Source: Bathynomus jamesi (Eukaryota > Arthropoda > Malacostraca > Isopoda > Cirolanidae). From it: a stretch of DNA of 64,000 bases. Location: NCBI GenBank assembly GCA_023014485.1, contig JAJOZX010001861.1, forward strand, positions 228,501 through 292,500. Reading direction: 5' to 3'. Below, in pieces: positions 54,655-64,000 of this stretch; the stretch's first letter is position 1, and each line of letters starts with the position of its first letter. A program made the position numbers and the translations under genes. A model generated the notes under the pieces. The model had not been told where the DNA came from. It ran no database searches and worked only from the letters and a program-made list of their open reading frames with translations.

Positions 54655-55106
54655 ATTGAAAATGAGGATGCAGCTAGCTCATCTGAGATGTCGGCTGGTG
54701 AGGACAGTCATGATGAAGAATATACAGTAACTTTCAGTACAAACCCTCACTTTCCAAATCAGAGGGAATTGGACGACTTAATTAGAGATTTGGGTCTGAC
54801 AAAATCAGGGTCTGAGCTTCTGACCTCCAGACTCAAAGAGTGGAATTTGCTTGGAGAAGACTGCGAGAGCATTGTATACCGAAAGCGGCATGAAGAGTTT
54901 GCAAGGTTCTACGATGTCAATGGCTCTCTCTGTTATTGCAGCGAGGTTAATGGTCTATTCACAGCTATTGGGTTAACATATACCCTCAGAGTGGCGCCTG
55001 TTTATTGACAGTTCAACTCGGAGTTTAAAAGCTGTTCTACTCCACAATGGGAACAAATATCCATCAATACCAAAATAAAAACCCACTCTAATAGACAGTT
55101 TATTTC

Positions 55107-55147
55107 CACAACAGTTTCGACGCCCACTGGCATCCTCCTCGTGTGGA
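55107..55147 (-). ncRNA. Hammerhead-like motif, PLE copy C
   Basis: Minus strand reads GAGGAGGATGCCAGTGGGCGTCGAAACTG, in short: a GGATGCC/GGGCGTC helix followed by GAAAC. Similar motifs lie at 17046-17090 (minus), 17346-17372, 56808-56853 and 60001-60042 (plus). The upstream box is altered from CTGATGA, so activity is doubtful. Confidence 0.4.
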
Positions 55148-55797
55148 TACAGAAACACGAATGAACCAAAACAAGTGGGAAAAACAGTCCAGGGACCGAC
55201 CGTTAAGAAATTCGCACCTAGGTTAGATCCCATTCTCCCGACACCGGAAGGGCATTTTCATTAAGTACATTCGCGCAAATTTAAAACTATCTTCCTGTTC
55301 TAAACATACAGATTCTATTATTTTTTTATTTTTTTACATAATTATTACATTTATTATTAAATTTATTACATTTAATATTGCATAATTATTTATTACAGAA
55401 ATTATAAATTTATTATTACATTGGTTATTACATTGTTGTTTATTATACAGAACTTATAAACCGAAAAACGAATGAAAAAAGCCGGTTAGGAAACAATCCA
55501 GAGACCATTGAGAAATTCGCACCTAGGTTAGATACCGTTCTCCCGACACCGGAAGGGCATTTTATTACAGGGTCCGCTTATAAGTACATTCCTACAAATT
55601 AAAACTATCTTCTTGTTCTATACATACAGATTCTAATATTTTGACATAATTACTGCATTTATTATTGTATTTACGTTTTTTTAACATTTATTATTATTAC
55701 CTTTACCCTAATTATTAAATTTATAATATTACCTTTATTATTACATCTGTTGCATTTATATTTATTTCCACATTTATTACTTCCATTATTACATTTA

Positions 55798-56340
55798 CTA
55801 AAAGCGAGTAAGGAAACAATCCAATCCAGAGACCTTTAAGAAATTCACACTTAGGTTCGAACACGTTCCCACGACTCCGTAAGGGATTTTTTTTTTTTTG
55901 ACCAAGAATCTCATTAAAGGGTCTAACTTATAAGTACCTTCGCACAAATTAAAATTATCTACTTTTTCTATACACACAGATTCTATTATTTTTCTTTTGA
56001 CATAATTATTACATTTATAAAGTACCTTACTTGATTCCCAATCTATAGCATGATTATTTTGGCTGGCGTGATAAAAAATGGCATTATTAGTATTACAACT
56101 TCTGAAGGCATATTTTTGTTCTTTAATACGGGTTTCAATATTTCTTCCAGTTTCTCCCACGTATACTAAATCACAACTTTTACAGGGAATGCTGTAGACA
56201 CAGGCTTGTTCCTCTTTTGCAACGTTATTCCTAACCAATATACTTTTCACGGTAGACGAATATTTGAACGCCAAAGCAAACTTAAAATCTTTCGTCAACG
56301 GTTTTACTCTTTCTAAGCCGGCAATGTAAGGCAAACTCAC
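55798..56340 (-). CDS. PLE GIY-YIG endonuclease part, open frame
   Basis: A 180-codon open frame starting MSLPYIAGLERVKPL, with VYSIPCKSCDLVYVGETG, the GIY-YIG signature, and IETRIKEQKYAFR after it, then NHAIDWESSKVLYKCNNY. Only the C-terminal third of the PLE protein; the RT is missing because the unit is 5'-truncated. It is almost identical to the damaged plus-strand copy at 58810-59424 and shows what that copy lost. Confidence 0.88.
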   Translation of the reverse strand: MSLPYIAGLERVKPLTKDFKFALAFKYSSTVKSILVRNNVAKEEQACVYSIPCKSCDLVYVGETGRNIETRIKEQKYAFRSCNTNNAIFYHASQNNHAIDWESSKVLYKCNNYVKRKIIESVCIEKVDNFNLCEGTYKLDPLMRFLVKKKKIPYGVVGTCSNLSVNFLKVSGLDCFLTRF

Positions 56341-56369
56341 ATATTGTTTTTGGTTAACTGGGAATGTAC

Positions 56370-59300
56370 TTATAAGCGGACCCTGTAATAAAATGCCCTT
56401 CCGGTGTCGGGAGAACGGTATCTAACCTAGGTGCGAATTTCTCAATGGTCTCTGGATTGTTTCCTAATCGGCTTTTTTCATTCGTTTTTCGGTTTATAAG
56501 TTCTGTATAATAAACAACAATGTAATAACCAATGTAATAATAAATTTATAATTTCTGTAATAAATAATTATGCAATATTAAATGTAATAAATTTAATAAT
56601 AAATGTAATAATTATGTAAAAAAATAAAAAAATAATAGAATCTGTATGTTTAGAACAGGAAGATAGTTTTAAATTTGCGCGAATGTACTTAATGAAAATG
56701 CCCTTCCGGTGTCGGGAGAATGGGATCTAACCTAGGTGCGAATTTCTTAACGGTCGGTCCCTGGACTGTTTTTCCCTCTTGTTTTGGTTCATTCGTGTTT
56801 CTGTATCCACCCGAGAGGATGCCAGTGGGCGTCGAAACTGTTGTGGAAATAAACTCTGTCTATTAGAGTGGGGTTTTATTTTCATATTTTGACCTTCACG
56901 TAGAAAAAAGTGAAGTTTTTTGCATTTATTATGTATCCCACGATCAGACGCCATCTATTCGCCTTCTTCTTAGTTACCTTTCCCCAACTTATATCTTCCT
57001 ATCGTCTATATGAAAAAACACTAGTGGCTGTGAAGACCAAGAAGCTGCAACTCAAGTTCCTGCAAGAGTGTTTAGTGGAACAAGTGTGCCCGAAGTCCTT
57101 GATACCGTTTACCTTCAGGAAGGACCATACACCGTTTCCGAATTTTGCCAGGGAAATTTTGAAGGAACTTATTCCGTGTGTTAAAAGAGAAATTGACCAT
57201 ACGTATTTCAAACTAAGAAATTGTCTACGCGTCCTTAAATCGCATGTGTCGTGTGAACTACCTGTGGCGCTGTTTGAAACTGCAGATTATAAATGCGACG
57301 TGGAGACTAGACGCACTGAACAACGACTTAACAGAAAGCTATCCTATTTATGTGATGAAAGTGCTTGGTCAAAGTGTGCGGTGGAAGGTTCCGTTTTAAA
57401 TTTATCGACATATGTCTTATCCAAATCCGAAAAGGAAGTTCTTAATTTAGGGCTGTCGTTTGCCCTTAAACCCGATAAAAACATTGTTTTAGATTTTGTG
57501 TCTTCCATAGTTAATTCCAGGGTGGATATTCCGTGTTTAAATGGTTTGATTCCGAGCAAGTTTCTGGAACATTTCAACTCAATGGACTCTCTTCCCAAAA
57601 GATTCCGGTTAGCTTCAGACAAGCTCAGGAAGAATGAAGCAATATTTGTCACTAAAGCGGACAAAAGTAACACTGTGGTTATTTTGGACAAGTGTGATTA
57701 TAAACAAAAAATGGAAGCGTTACTTCGTGATGAATTCACCTACACCAAAACACCAAAGTGAGATCGTCCCCCCCTAAAGCGTCTTTCTGCCGAATTCAAC
57801 AAAACCATCAGGAACTTATGAAAAGATGTCCCGGCGATTGATCCTAAAAGATTTCTACAGATTAACCCCAAACTCCCCCACATTTACGGCCTACCCAAAA
57901 CCCATAAGATTAATATACCACTCCGTCCCATTATTTCACACAGGGTTCCTTTAGTTACAGGTTATCTAAATTTCTTGCAGATAAATTATCCCCATTAGTT
58001 GGTAAATTTTCAGGCTCGCACATCACTAATTCCTGTGACTTTATTAACAAAGTTATGTCCTTAGATTTAAAACGGGGAAGAATGATCAGTTTTGACGTTG
58101 AGTCCTTGTTTACGAAAGTTCCCATTGATGATGTACTTAGTTTTTTAGATAGAAAATTGCCAACATGTAACGTAGAACTAGGCATGCCCACATCTGTATT
58201 TTTAGAACTGATAAAACTCTGTGTCACCAATAATGCCTTCTCCTTCGGTGAAGAATTTTATTTGCAACGTTTTGGTATGGGAATGGGGTCCCCTTTACCC
58301 CCAATACTGAGTACATTATACATGGAATATTATGAGTCGGAATGGTTGCAAACAATATGTCCCAGGAATCTAATTTGGTTTCGTTATGTAGATGATATTT
58401 TCTCATTTTGGCCTGACTACTGGAACAACTTTGACACTTTCTTTCACTCATTAAATAATCTTGTTCCCTCTATTAAATTTAAATATGAATGGGAGAACGA
58501 CAAACAATTACCTTTTCTAGATGTTTTGGTCATTAACGAAAGCGGAAAGCCCAATTTCACGGTCTATAGAAAACCTACTCATTGTAATTCGTACATTCAT
58601 TATTTTTCATATCATGATGAAGGGGTTAAAAGCTAAATTATTTCTTCCATGTTTCTAAGAGCACTCAGGATTTGTAGCCCACATTTGCTGGAACCGGAAA
58701 ATTCAAAGATTTGGAACATTTTTAAGGATTTAAAATATCCCGAGTGGTTTATCAGAAAGGCGTATTTTAAAGCCAGAAAATCGTTTTATGCCCATCGGGA
58801 ACCTTCAGTGAGTTTGCCTTAAATTGCCGGCTTAGAAAGAGTAAAACCGTTGACGAAAGAAAGTTTGCTTTGGCGTTCAAATATTCGTCTACCGTGAAAA
58901 GTAAATTGGTTAGGAATAACGTTGCAAAAGAGGAACAAGCCTGTGTCTACAGCATTCCCTGTAAAAGTTGTGATTTAGTATACGTGGGAGAAACTGGAAG
59001 AAATATTGAAACCCGTATTAAAGAACACAAATATGCCTTCAGAAGTTGTAATACTAATAATGCCATTTTTTATCACGCCAGCCAAAATAATCATGCTATA
59101 GATTGGGAATCAAGTAAGGTACTTTATAAATGTAATAATTATGTCAAAAGAAAAATAATAGAATCTGTCTGTATAGAAAAAGTAGATAATTTTAATTTGT
59201 GCGAAGGTACTTATAAGTTAGACCCTTTAATGAGATTCTTGGTCAAAAAAAAAAAAAATCCCTTACGGAGTCGTGGGAACGTGTTCGAACCTAAGTGTGA

Positions 59301-60128
59301 ATTTCTTAAAGGTCTCTGGATTGGATTGTTTCCTTACTCGCTTTTAGTAAATGTAATAATGGAAGTAATAAATGTGGAAATAAATATAAATGCAACAGAT
59401 GTAATAATAAAGGTAATATTATAAATTTAATAATTAGGGTAAAGGTAATAATAATAAATGTTAAAAAAATGTAAATGCAATAATAAACGCAGTAATTATG
59501 TCAAAATATTAGAATCTGTATGTATAGAACAAGAAGATAGTTTTAATTTGTGGGAATGTACTTATAAGCGGACCCTGTAATAAAATGCCCTTCCGGTGTC
59601 GGGAGAACGGTATCTAACCTAGGTGCGAATTTCTCAATGGTCTCTGGATTGTTTCCTAATCGGCTTTTTTCATTCGTTTTTCGGTTTATAAGTTCTGTAT
59701 AATAAACAACAATGTAATAACCAATGTAATAATAAATTTATAATTTCTGTAATAAATAATTATGCAATATTAAATGTAATAAATTTAATAATAAATGTAA
59801 TAATTATGTAAAAAAATAAAAAAATAATAGAATCTGTATGTTTAGAACAGGAAGATAGTTTTAAATTTGCGCGAATGTACTTAATGAAAATGCCCTTCCG
59901 GTGTCGGGAGAATGGGATCTAACCTAGGTGCGAATTTCTTAACGGTCGGTCCCTGGACTGTTCTTCCCTCTTGTTTTGGTTCATTCGTGTTTCTGTATCC
60001 ACCCGAGGAGGATGCCAGTGGGCGTCGAAGCTGTTGTGGAAATATACTCTGTCTATTAGAGTGGGTTTTTATTTTCATATTTTGACCTTCACGTACAAAA
60101 AAGTGAAGTTTTTTGCATTTACCGTCTA
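56370..60128 (+). mobile_element. PLE copy D, nearly full-length, flanked by pseudo-LTRs
   Basis: A terminal segment at 56370-56935 (AATGCCCTTCCGGTGTCGGG, hammerhead-like motif, GTGAAGTTTTTTGCATTTA) is repeated at 59560-60124 behind the ORF. This is the pseudo-LTR layout of Penelope-like elements. The unit interrupts family Z copy 2; ATACC occurs at both outer junctions (about 55065-55069 and 60137-60141), consistent with a short duplication. Confidence 0.88.
56910..59424 (+). pseudogene. PLE protein: reverse transcriptase plus GIY-YIG endonuclease
   Basis: The N-terminal domain (56910-57761) is open and ends in a typical PLE segment FVTKADKSNTVVILDK. After a shift the RT reads LPHIYGLPKTHKI (about 57875), SFDVESLFTKVPID (first aspartate, about 58090), RFGMGMGSPLPPILS (about 58270) and FRYVDDIFSFW (catalytic, about 58380), then LPFLDVLVINESG and YRKPTHCNSYIHYFSYH. 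A stop at 58634, another at about 58818, and a base loss near 58862 precede the GIY-YIG part (YSIPCKSCDLVYVGETG, about 58950). An A-run near 59247 shifts the end. Lesions: about five; all catalytic motifs are still visible. Confidence 0.92.
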
Positions 60129-60940
60129 TACCAGTTGCACATTCTGTTCAAATGAAAGAGGACTATGAAAATGAACAATATAACTAGGACGTGTGTGGTG
60201 ATTTCAAAATGATTGGTTTCCTGTTAGGTTTACAAGGAGGGTTTACTAAATATTCATGTTTTCTTTGCCTGTGGGATAGCAGGGCTTCAACTGAGCACTA
60301 TAAAACAGTTCAGTGGCCTCCACGTGAAGGACTGCAACCAGGAAAGTACAATGTACTCAGGGAACCTCTTGTGAAGCCTGACATAGTTCTGCTACCACCT
60401 CTCCATATTAAGTTGGGTCTAATTAAGCAGTTTGTAACTGCGTTAGATTTTGGAGGGGAAGTTTTCCAACAGATTCGGGTCATGTTCCCTAAACTCTCTG
60501 AAGCCAAAGTCAAGGCTGGCATCTTTGTAGGACCACAATTCAAGGCGCTGTTGAATTCAAAGAACCTTGAAGCCAAGATGACTCCGATCGAAAAAGAGGC
60601 TTGATGTGCTTTCCGTGATGTGGTTCGTGGGTTTCTAGGCAACCATAAAGCACCAAACTATAAGGAGTTAGTGTCAAACTTGATTAAGTGCTATGGCAAA
60701 ATGGGGTGCTGTATGTCTTTAAAATTACACTATCTGCATTCACATCTAGACTTTTTTCGTGATAACCTGGGCGATGTGAGTGAAGAACATGGCGAAAGAT
60801 TCCATCAAGATATTCAAACGATGGAGAAAAGGTACCAGGGCCATTGGGGTGCTTCCATGATGGGAGACTACGTATGGTCGCTGATCAGAAAGGATAAGAA
60901 TGTTCATACGCGGAAGTCGCGTTCTTCAGTGCATTTTTAA

Positions 60941-61639
60941 GGAATGCACACTGCATAACGAGGCTTGTTATTCTCTTATCGGTTCTTCTCATGATATATA
61001 TTATATCCTTTGCACCATTTTGGGTTTGTCAAACAATTTTGGCTCAATTAATTTCCAATAGTGTTTTTATTTTCAGAAAGTATTTATGTTAGCCTTCTTT
61101 ATATACTTTGCCATATGAAAAGTGTGATAACCTATATTTTTGAAACGGTTGATTATAGAGCAAAACCAATAGCATTTTTGGAATCAGCGCCCCGAAATCA
61201 TTAAGAAACGACAGAAAAATCACAATAAACAGAAAATTTTTCAAATTTTGTTACCCAGTGTAATTATTGTGATAATTGTTATGATGTATATTAATTATTA
61301 GGTATGAATGGTTTTCATGTGTGAATTGAGAGATTGTTTCCAAGATTTGTTTACGGCATTTGACAGTCAAAAAGATTCTATTATTACGGTTCGCAGTTGG
61401 CACAGAGTCACCTGAAAATAATTAGTGTGATTCGCTTAATAAAGGGTTGCTTGCATATATACCTACAAAGGGAAGGAATTGAGGGTTGAGGGAAATGGTG
61501 CTAAACAAGAAGGAATGTTTAGTTATAATAAACAAATACGGTTAACTATTTGCCAACCAATCCAAGTGATTAATCCAACCATGCAATAATTCCAGGAATA
61601 AAGAGTCTTATTTCTGTTGCAAAAACCTAACTTTCCTAC
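60941..61639. other. 3' flank of family Z copy 2, no gene
   Basis: AT-rich sequence without repeats or coding signals I can support. The right terminal repeat of family Z should lie here, but no CACAGGCCTGC-like end was found. Confidence 0.4.
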
Positions 61640-61800
61640 CCCACCATGGTTCGAACGTACGACATCTTGAATAGAAGGTGAGGGCGCTAGCATGACAGGT
61701 TGTGTTAGCTTACTGTATATCCCGTCGTAGTGTGTAGTAGCTAACGCACTCACCTTCTGTTTAAGAGGTGGTGGGTTCGAACCCTGGTAGGGGCAAGTTT
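61640..61800. repeat. Pair of tRNA-like sequences in inverted orientation
   Basis: On the plus strand GTAGTAGCTAACGCACTCAC and GGTTCGAACCC (about 61730-61785) resemble the A- and B-box of a tRNA head. On the minus strand TGCTAGCGCCCTCAC and GTTCGAACCATGG (about 61695-61640) repeat the pattern. The two heads face each other. They are SINE relics; neither folds as a full tRNA. Confidence 0.5.
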
Positions 61801-62005
61801 TGCATTATGCAAAAATCATGCGTGTTCATGCATGATATTCCAAATATATACTGTATATACTGTTCCGGAAAGCGGAAACTAGTTTCGAGTAGATGTAACT
61901 GGCAGAAGAAAGAAAAGTCAGCAAAAAATTGAGTCACGTTCCCGTCGAATTCAGAGCGGAAGTCTCATATGTAAACAAACGTTGACCTGCAACTAATAAA
62001 ACTCT

Positions 62006-62048
62006 TCATATTTCGACCGTAACATCACGCAACACGAACACCAAATAA

Positions 62049-62079
<31 letters not shown>

Positions 62080-62551
62080 CATACATACAGACCGTGCATG
62101 GAACAAGGAACTCTTCTGGGATAATTAAATCCACTATAGTCCGAATAAGTAATGGTAAATGACAAATACCATAGTTTTTCTTTTTCATGATGCTAGCCCG
62201 ACGTGAGCAACGGGTCACTCGCACAGAGGTCCCATAAATATAGCTTCCCTCACCAGCTATCTGCAAAGCAGACAGGATCCAGTTTTGGGACATGGATCTA
62301 GGGTTTAAAGCAGCCTAGCCCTGCTCCATTTAGAACCTCAATATAAGCAAAAGACTCGCTGCCTTCACGTCAGATTGAATACATCAAAGAAAAAGGGGTA
62401 ACTATTATATTTTTAGCCAAAAACCAAAACTTAAACCTCAACTGGCAGAATTGAGCGTCCACTTTTCAAGGCACATAACATGTCCGTTTCAAGATGGGAA
62501 TGAACTCAGAATGGTCCCCTGAGTTTTTTATCATACATACAGACCGTGCAT
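62006..62551 (-). repeat. 451-bp satellite, inverted copies, left part
   Basis: The minus strand matches the unit at 5530-5980, including the ORF (start MSQNWILSALQIAGEG, 62293). The ORF end is replaced by a CT/TA microsatellite near 62050-62085. A second minus-strand unit begins at about 62521 and is cut by the MITE at 62552; it resumes at 63144. Confidence 0.85.
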
Positions 62552-63143
62552 TAGGGCGGCTCGTTTTTACACTTTTTTCGATATTTGATTGGGGGTAGTG
62601 CGGAAAAGTTGCGATTTGGAGAGAAAATAAAGTGAGTAAAATTTTTTGATCTACGTCAATACCTTCCGGTGGCGGCGAGTCCTTAAAAATCGAAAAATAG
62701 GCCTAAAAACACATACAAATTTTATATAATTTTATATAATTTTTATATAATGTTCATTGTTCAATGACTGCTATTAATTTATTGAAGCCTATAATAGTGT
62801 TCTCAGGGTTGTTTGCACAGAAATATACCGGAATTAACATTTGTATAACATCTTGTTAAAACTTGCTTTAAATCAATATTTTGGATATTTTAACGGCTAA
62901 GACGCCACCGGAAGTTATTAACAGATTGTGCTGAAATTTTTATTGTTTATTTTGTAAGTCTTTAAAACCATTTTCCAATCTACCCCGTTAGGCCTATTTT
63001 TCGATTTTTAAGGACTCGCCGCCACCGGAAGGTATTGACGTAGATCAAAAAAATTTTACACACTTTATTTTCTCTCCAAATCGCAACTTTTCCGCACTAC
63101 CCCCAATCAAATATCGAAAAAAGTGTAAAAACGAGCCGCCCTA
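62552..63143. mobile_element. hAT MITE with ~150-bp TIRs and exact 8-bp TSD
   Basis: TAGGGCGGCTCGTTTTTACA begins the element and returns inverted at its end. The arms (62552-62704 and 62990-63143) are almost identical. CCGTGCAT is duplicated exactly at 62544-62551 and 63144-63151, inside the satellite, so the insertion site can be verified against other satellite copies. No coding capacity; 592 bp. Confidence 0.95.
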
Positions 63144-63324
63144 CCGTGCATGGAACAAGGAACTCTTCTGGGATAATTAAATCCACTATAGTCCGAATAA
63201 GTAATGGTAAATGACAAATACCATAGTTTTTCTTTTTCATGATGCTAGCCTAACGTGGGCAACGGGTCACTCGCAAAGAGGTCCCATAAATATAGCTTCC
63301 CTCACCAGCTATCTGCAAAGCAGA
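63144..63324 (-). repeat. 451-bp satellite, inverted unit after the MITE
   Basis: Continues the minus-strand unit interrupted at 62551. Its ORF has a stop in the CPR-SIMKKK region. At about 63324 the sequence switches abruptly to the plus-strand satellite. Confidence 0.82.
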
Positions 63325-63764
63325 CATGTTATGTGCCTTGAAAAGTGGACGCTCAATTCTGCCAGTTGAGGTTTAAGTTTTGGTTTTTGGCTAAAAATAT
63401 AATAGTTACCCCTTTTTCTTTGATGTATTCAATCTGACGTGAAGGCAGCGAGTCTTTTGCTTATATTGAGGTTCTAAATGTAGCAGGGCTAGGCTGCTTT
63501 AAACCCTAGATCCATGTCCCAAAGCTGGATCCTGTCTGCTTTGCAGATAGCTGGTGACGGAAGCTATATTTGTGGGACCTCTTTCCGAGTGACCCGTTGC
63601 CCACGTCGGGCTAGCATCATGAAAAAGAAAAACTATGGTATTTGTCATTTACCATTACTTATTCGGACTATAGTGGATTTAATTATCCCAGAAGAGTTCC
63701 TTGTTCCATGCACGGTCTGTATGTATGATAAAAAACTCAGGGGACCATTCTGAGTTCATTCCCA
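63325..63764 (+). repeat. 451-bp satellite, plus-strand unit with intact 79-codon ORF
   Basis: Starts ATGTTATGTGCCTTGAAAAG and follows the unit order. The ORF at 63514-63753 is open (MSQSWILSALQIAGDG...KKLRGPF). It ends, like the copy at 6293, in CATTCCCA and a (TA)n tract (63765-63782). Confidence 0.88.
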
Positions 63765-63782
63765 TATATATATATATATATA

Positions 63783-64000
63783 TAAAGGGTTGACAAAAGT
63801 AAATAGACGCCTTCGGTTTTCCCATAGTTTTTTTTCTTCATAATAAAGTGAATAAATAATAACAGATTTATTGAATCAATATATTTAGAATAGTGTTGCT
63901 TTCAACTTTCCAATATGTAAAGGTGAAAACACGTTCTGACATTCCATTGATGAACTTTGCCTTTGTTCTTGAAAACAATCATTTATTTACTTTTGTCATC
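63783..64000. mobile_element. Small inverted-repeat element at the window end
   Basis: GGTTGACAAAAGTAAATAGAC near 63788 and ATTTATTTACTTTTGTCA near 63981-63998 are inverted partners. The right end probably lies just beyond 64000. Looks like a Tc1/mariner-type MITE next to a (TA)n tract. Confidence 0.55.

Larger units (their letters stand above)
55070..56345 (-). mobile_element. PLE copy C, inverted 5'-truncated unit
   Basis: The minus strand carries the terminal repeat with hammerhead-like motif (55107-55147), AT-rich tail, and the GIY-YIG ORF. It mirrors 58805-60110 on the plus strand. With the adjoining plus-strand PLE this forms the usual Penelope insertion shape of a full unit preceded by an inverted partial unit. 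Left junction lies in the family Z gene at about 55069. Confidence 0.88.
54107..60940 (+). pseudogene. Family Z transposase copy 2, decayed and split by a Penelope-like element
   Basis: The same gene as at 44648-46327. Pieces: MATRACKHSPDIFCYVCGYY (finger, 54107), after a frameshift MGDQDKPWAPHVICGSC and WREPKSHHNDCYY, an acidic segment after a 123-bp intron, then RELDDLIRDLGLT. After another shift it reads EWRLFIDSSTRSLKAVLL to about 55069. The PLE enters there; coding resumes near 60129 with VCGDFKMIGFLLGLQGG, LLPPLHIKLGLIKQF, HLDFFRDNLG and SEEHGERFHQDI, ending at 60940. A TGA stands at 60602. The proposed catalytic D, D and E are all kept, which supports their importance. Confidence 0.88.

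Overview
This is a eukaryotic, almost certainly arthropod, intergenic or heterochromatin-like window. It is packed with transposable elements and I could not find any conventional host gene. Support for an arthropod comes from an interstitial TTAGG-type telomere-like tract near 13445, tRNA-derived SINEs, GT-AG introns, very abundant (TA)n and (TC)n microsatellites, and the mix of Polinton/Maverick, Penelope-like, hAT, Tc1/mariner and CR1/Jockey-type elements. A crustacean is a reasonable guess from that mix, but the sequence does not prove it.

Layout, left to right. 1-2487: decayed Jockey-type LINE on the minus strand, running off the left edge. 2488-5519: complete DNA transposon with a 9-bp target duplication and a nearly intact transposase-like ORF of about 794 codons broken by one TGA. 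5530-6303: dimer of a 451-bp satellite. 7182-7752: mariner-derived foldback element. 9640-11052: Penelope-like (PLE) 3' part with RT end, GIY-YIG domain and a hammerhead-like motif. 11053-14395: Tigger/pogo remnant with nested MITEs. 14431-16019: internally deleted Tc1-like element carrying a ~0.58-kb palindrome. 16040-17400: SINEs and a PLE fragment. 18066-21880: hAT element with a broken BED-hATC transposase. 22340-27567: non-autonomous hAT carrying an apparently intact Tc1-like DD35E element (22561-26028). 28762-32025: mariner split by another hAT (29604-31552).

32581-48410 is a decayed Polinton/Maverick. On the minus strand it has protein-primed DNA polymerase B and small unknown genes. 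On the plus strand it has packaging ATPase, a small basic/hydrophobic peptide, an unknown conserved protein, an integrase with chromodomain, penton-like minor capsid protein, pVI-like protein, major capsid protein and the first codons of the protease. Three younger elements sit inside it: a LINE 3' end in polB, a mariner in the minor capsid gene, and a 2376-bp DNA transposon in the pVI-like gene.

That last element (44369-46744) is the most interesting object. It encodes an uninterrupted 559-aa protein with an N-terminal zinc finger and a possible RNase H-like DDE core, has 11-bp terminal repeats beginning CAC, and a TAA duplication. A second degenerate copy of the same family (54107-60940) is split by a Penelope-like retroelement (55070-60128). 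50049-53430 holds CR1-like LINE pieces in both orientations. 62006-63780 returns to the 451-bp satellite, now in inverted arrangement and split by a hAT MITE (62552-63143).

The genes do not form one host pathway. Each element's genes serve its own mobility. The window's main information is a nested insertion record, several times supported by exact target-site duplications and by host-ORF continuity across the insertion.
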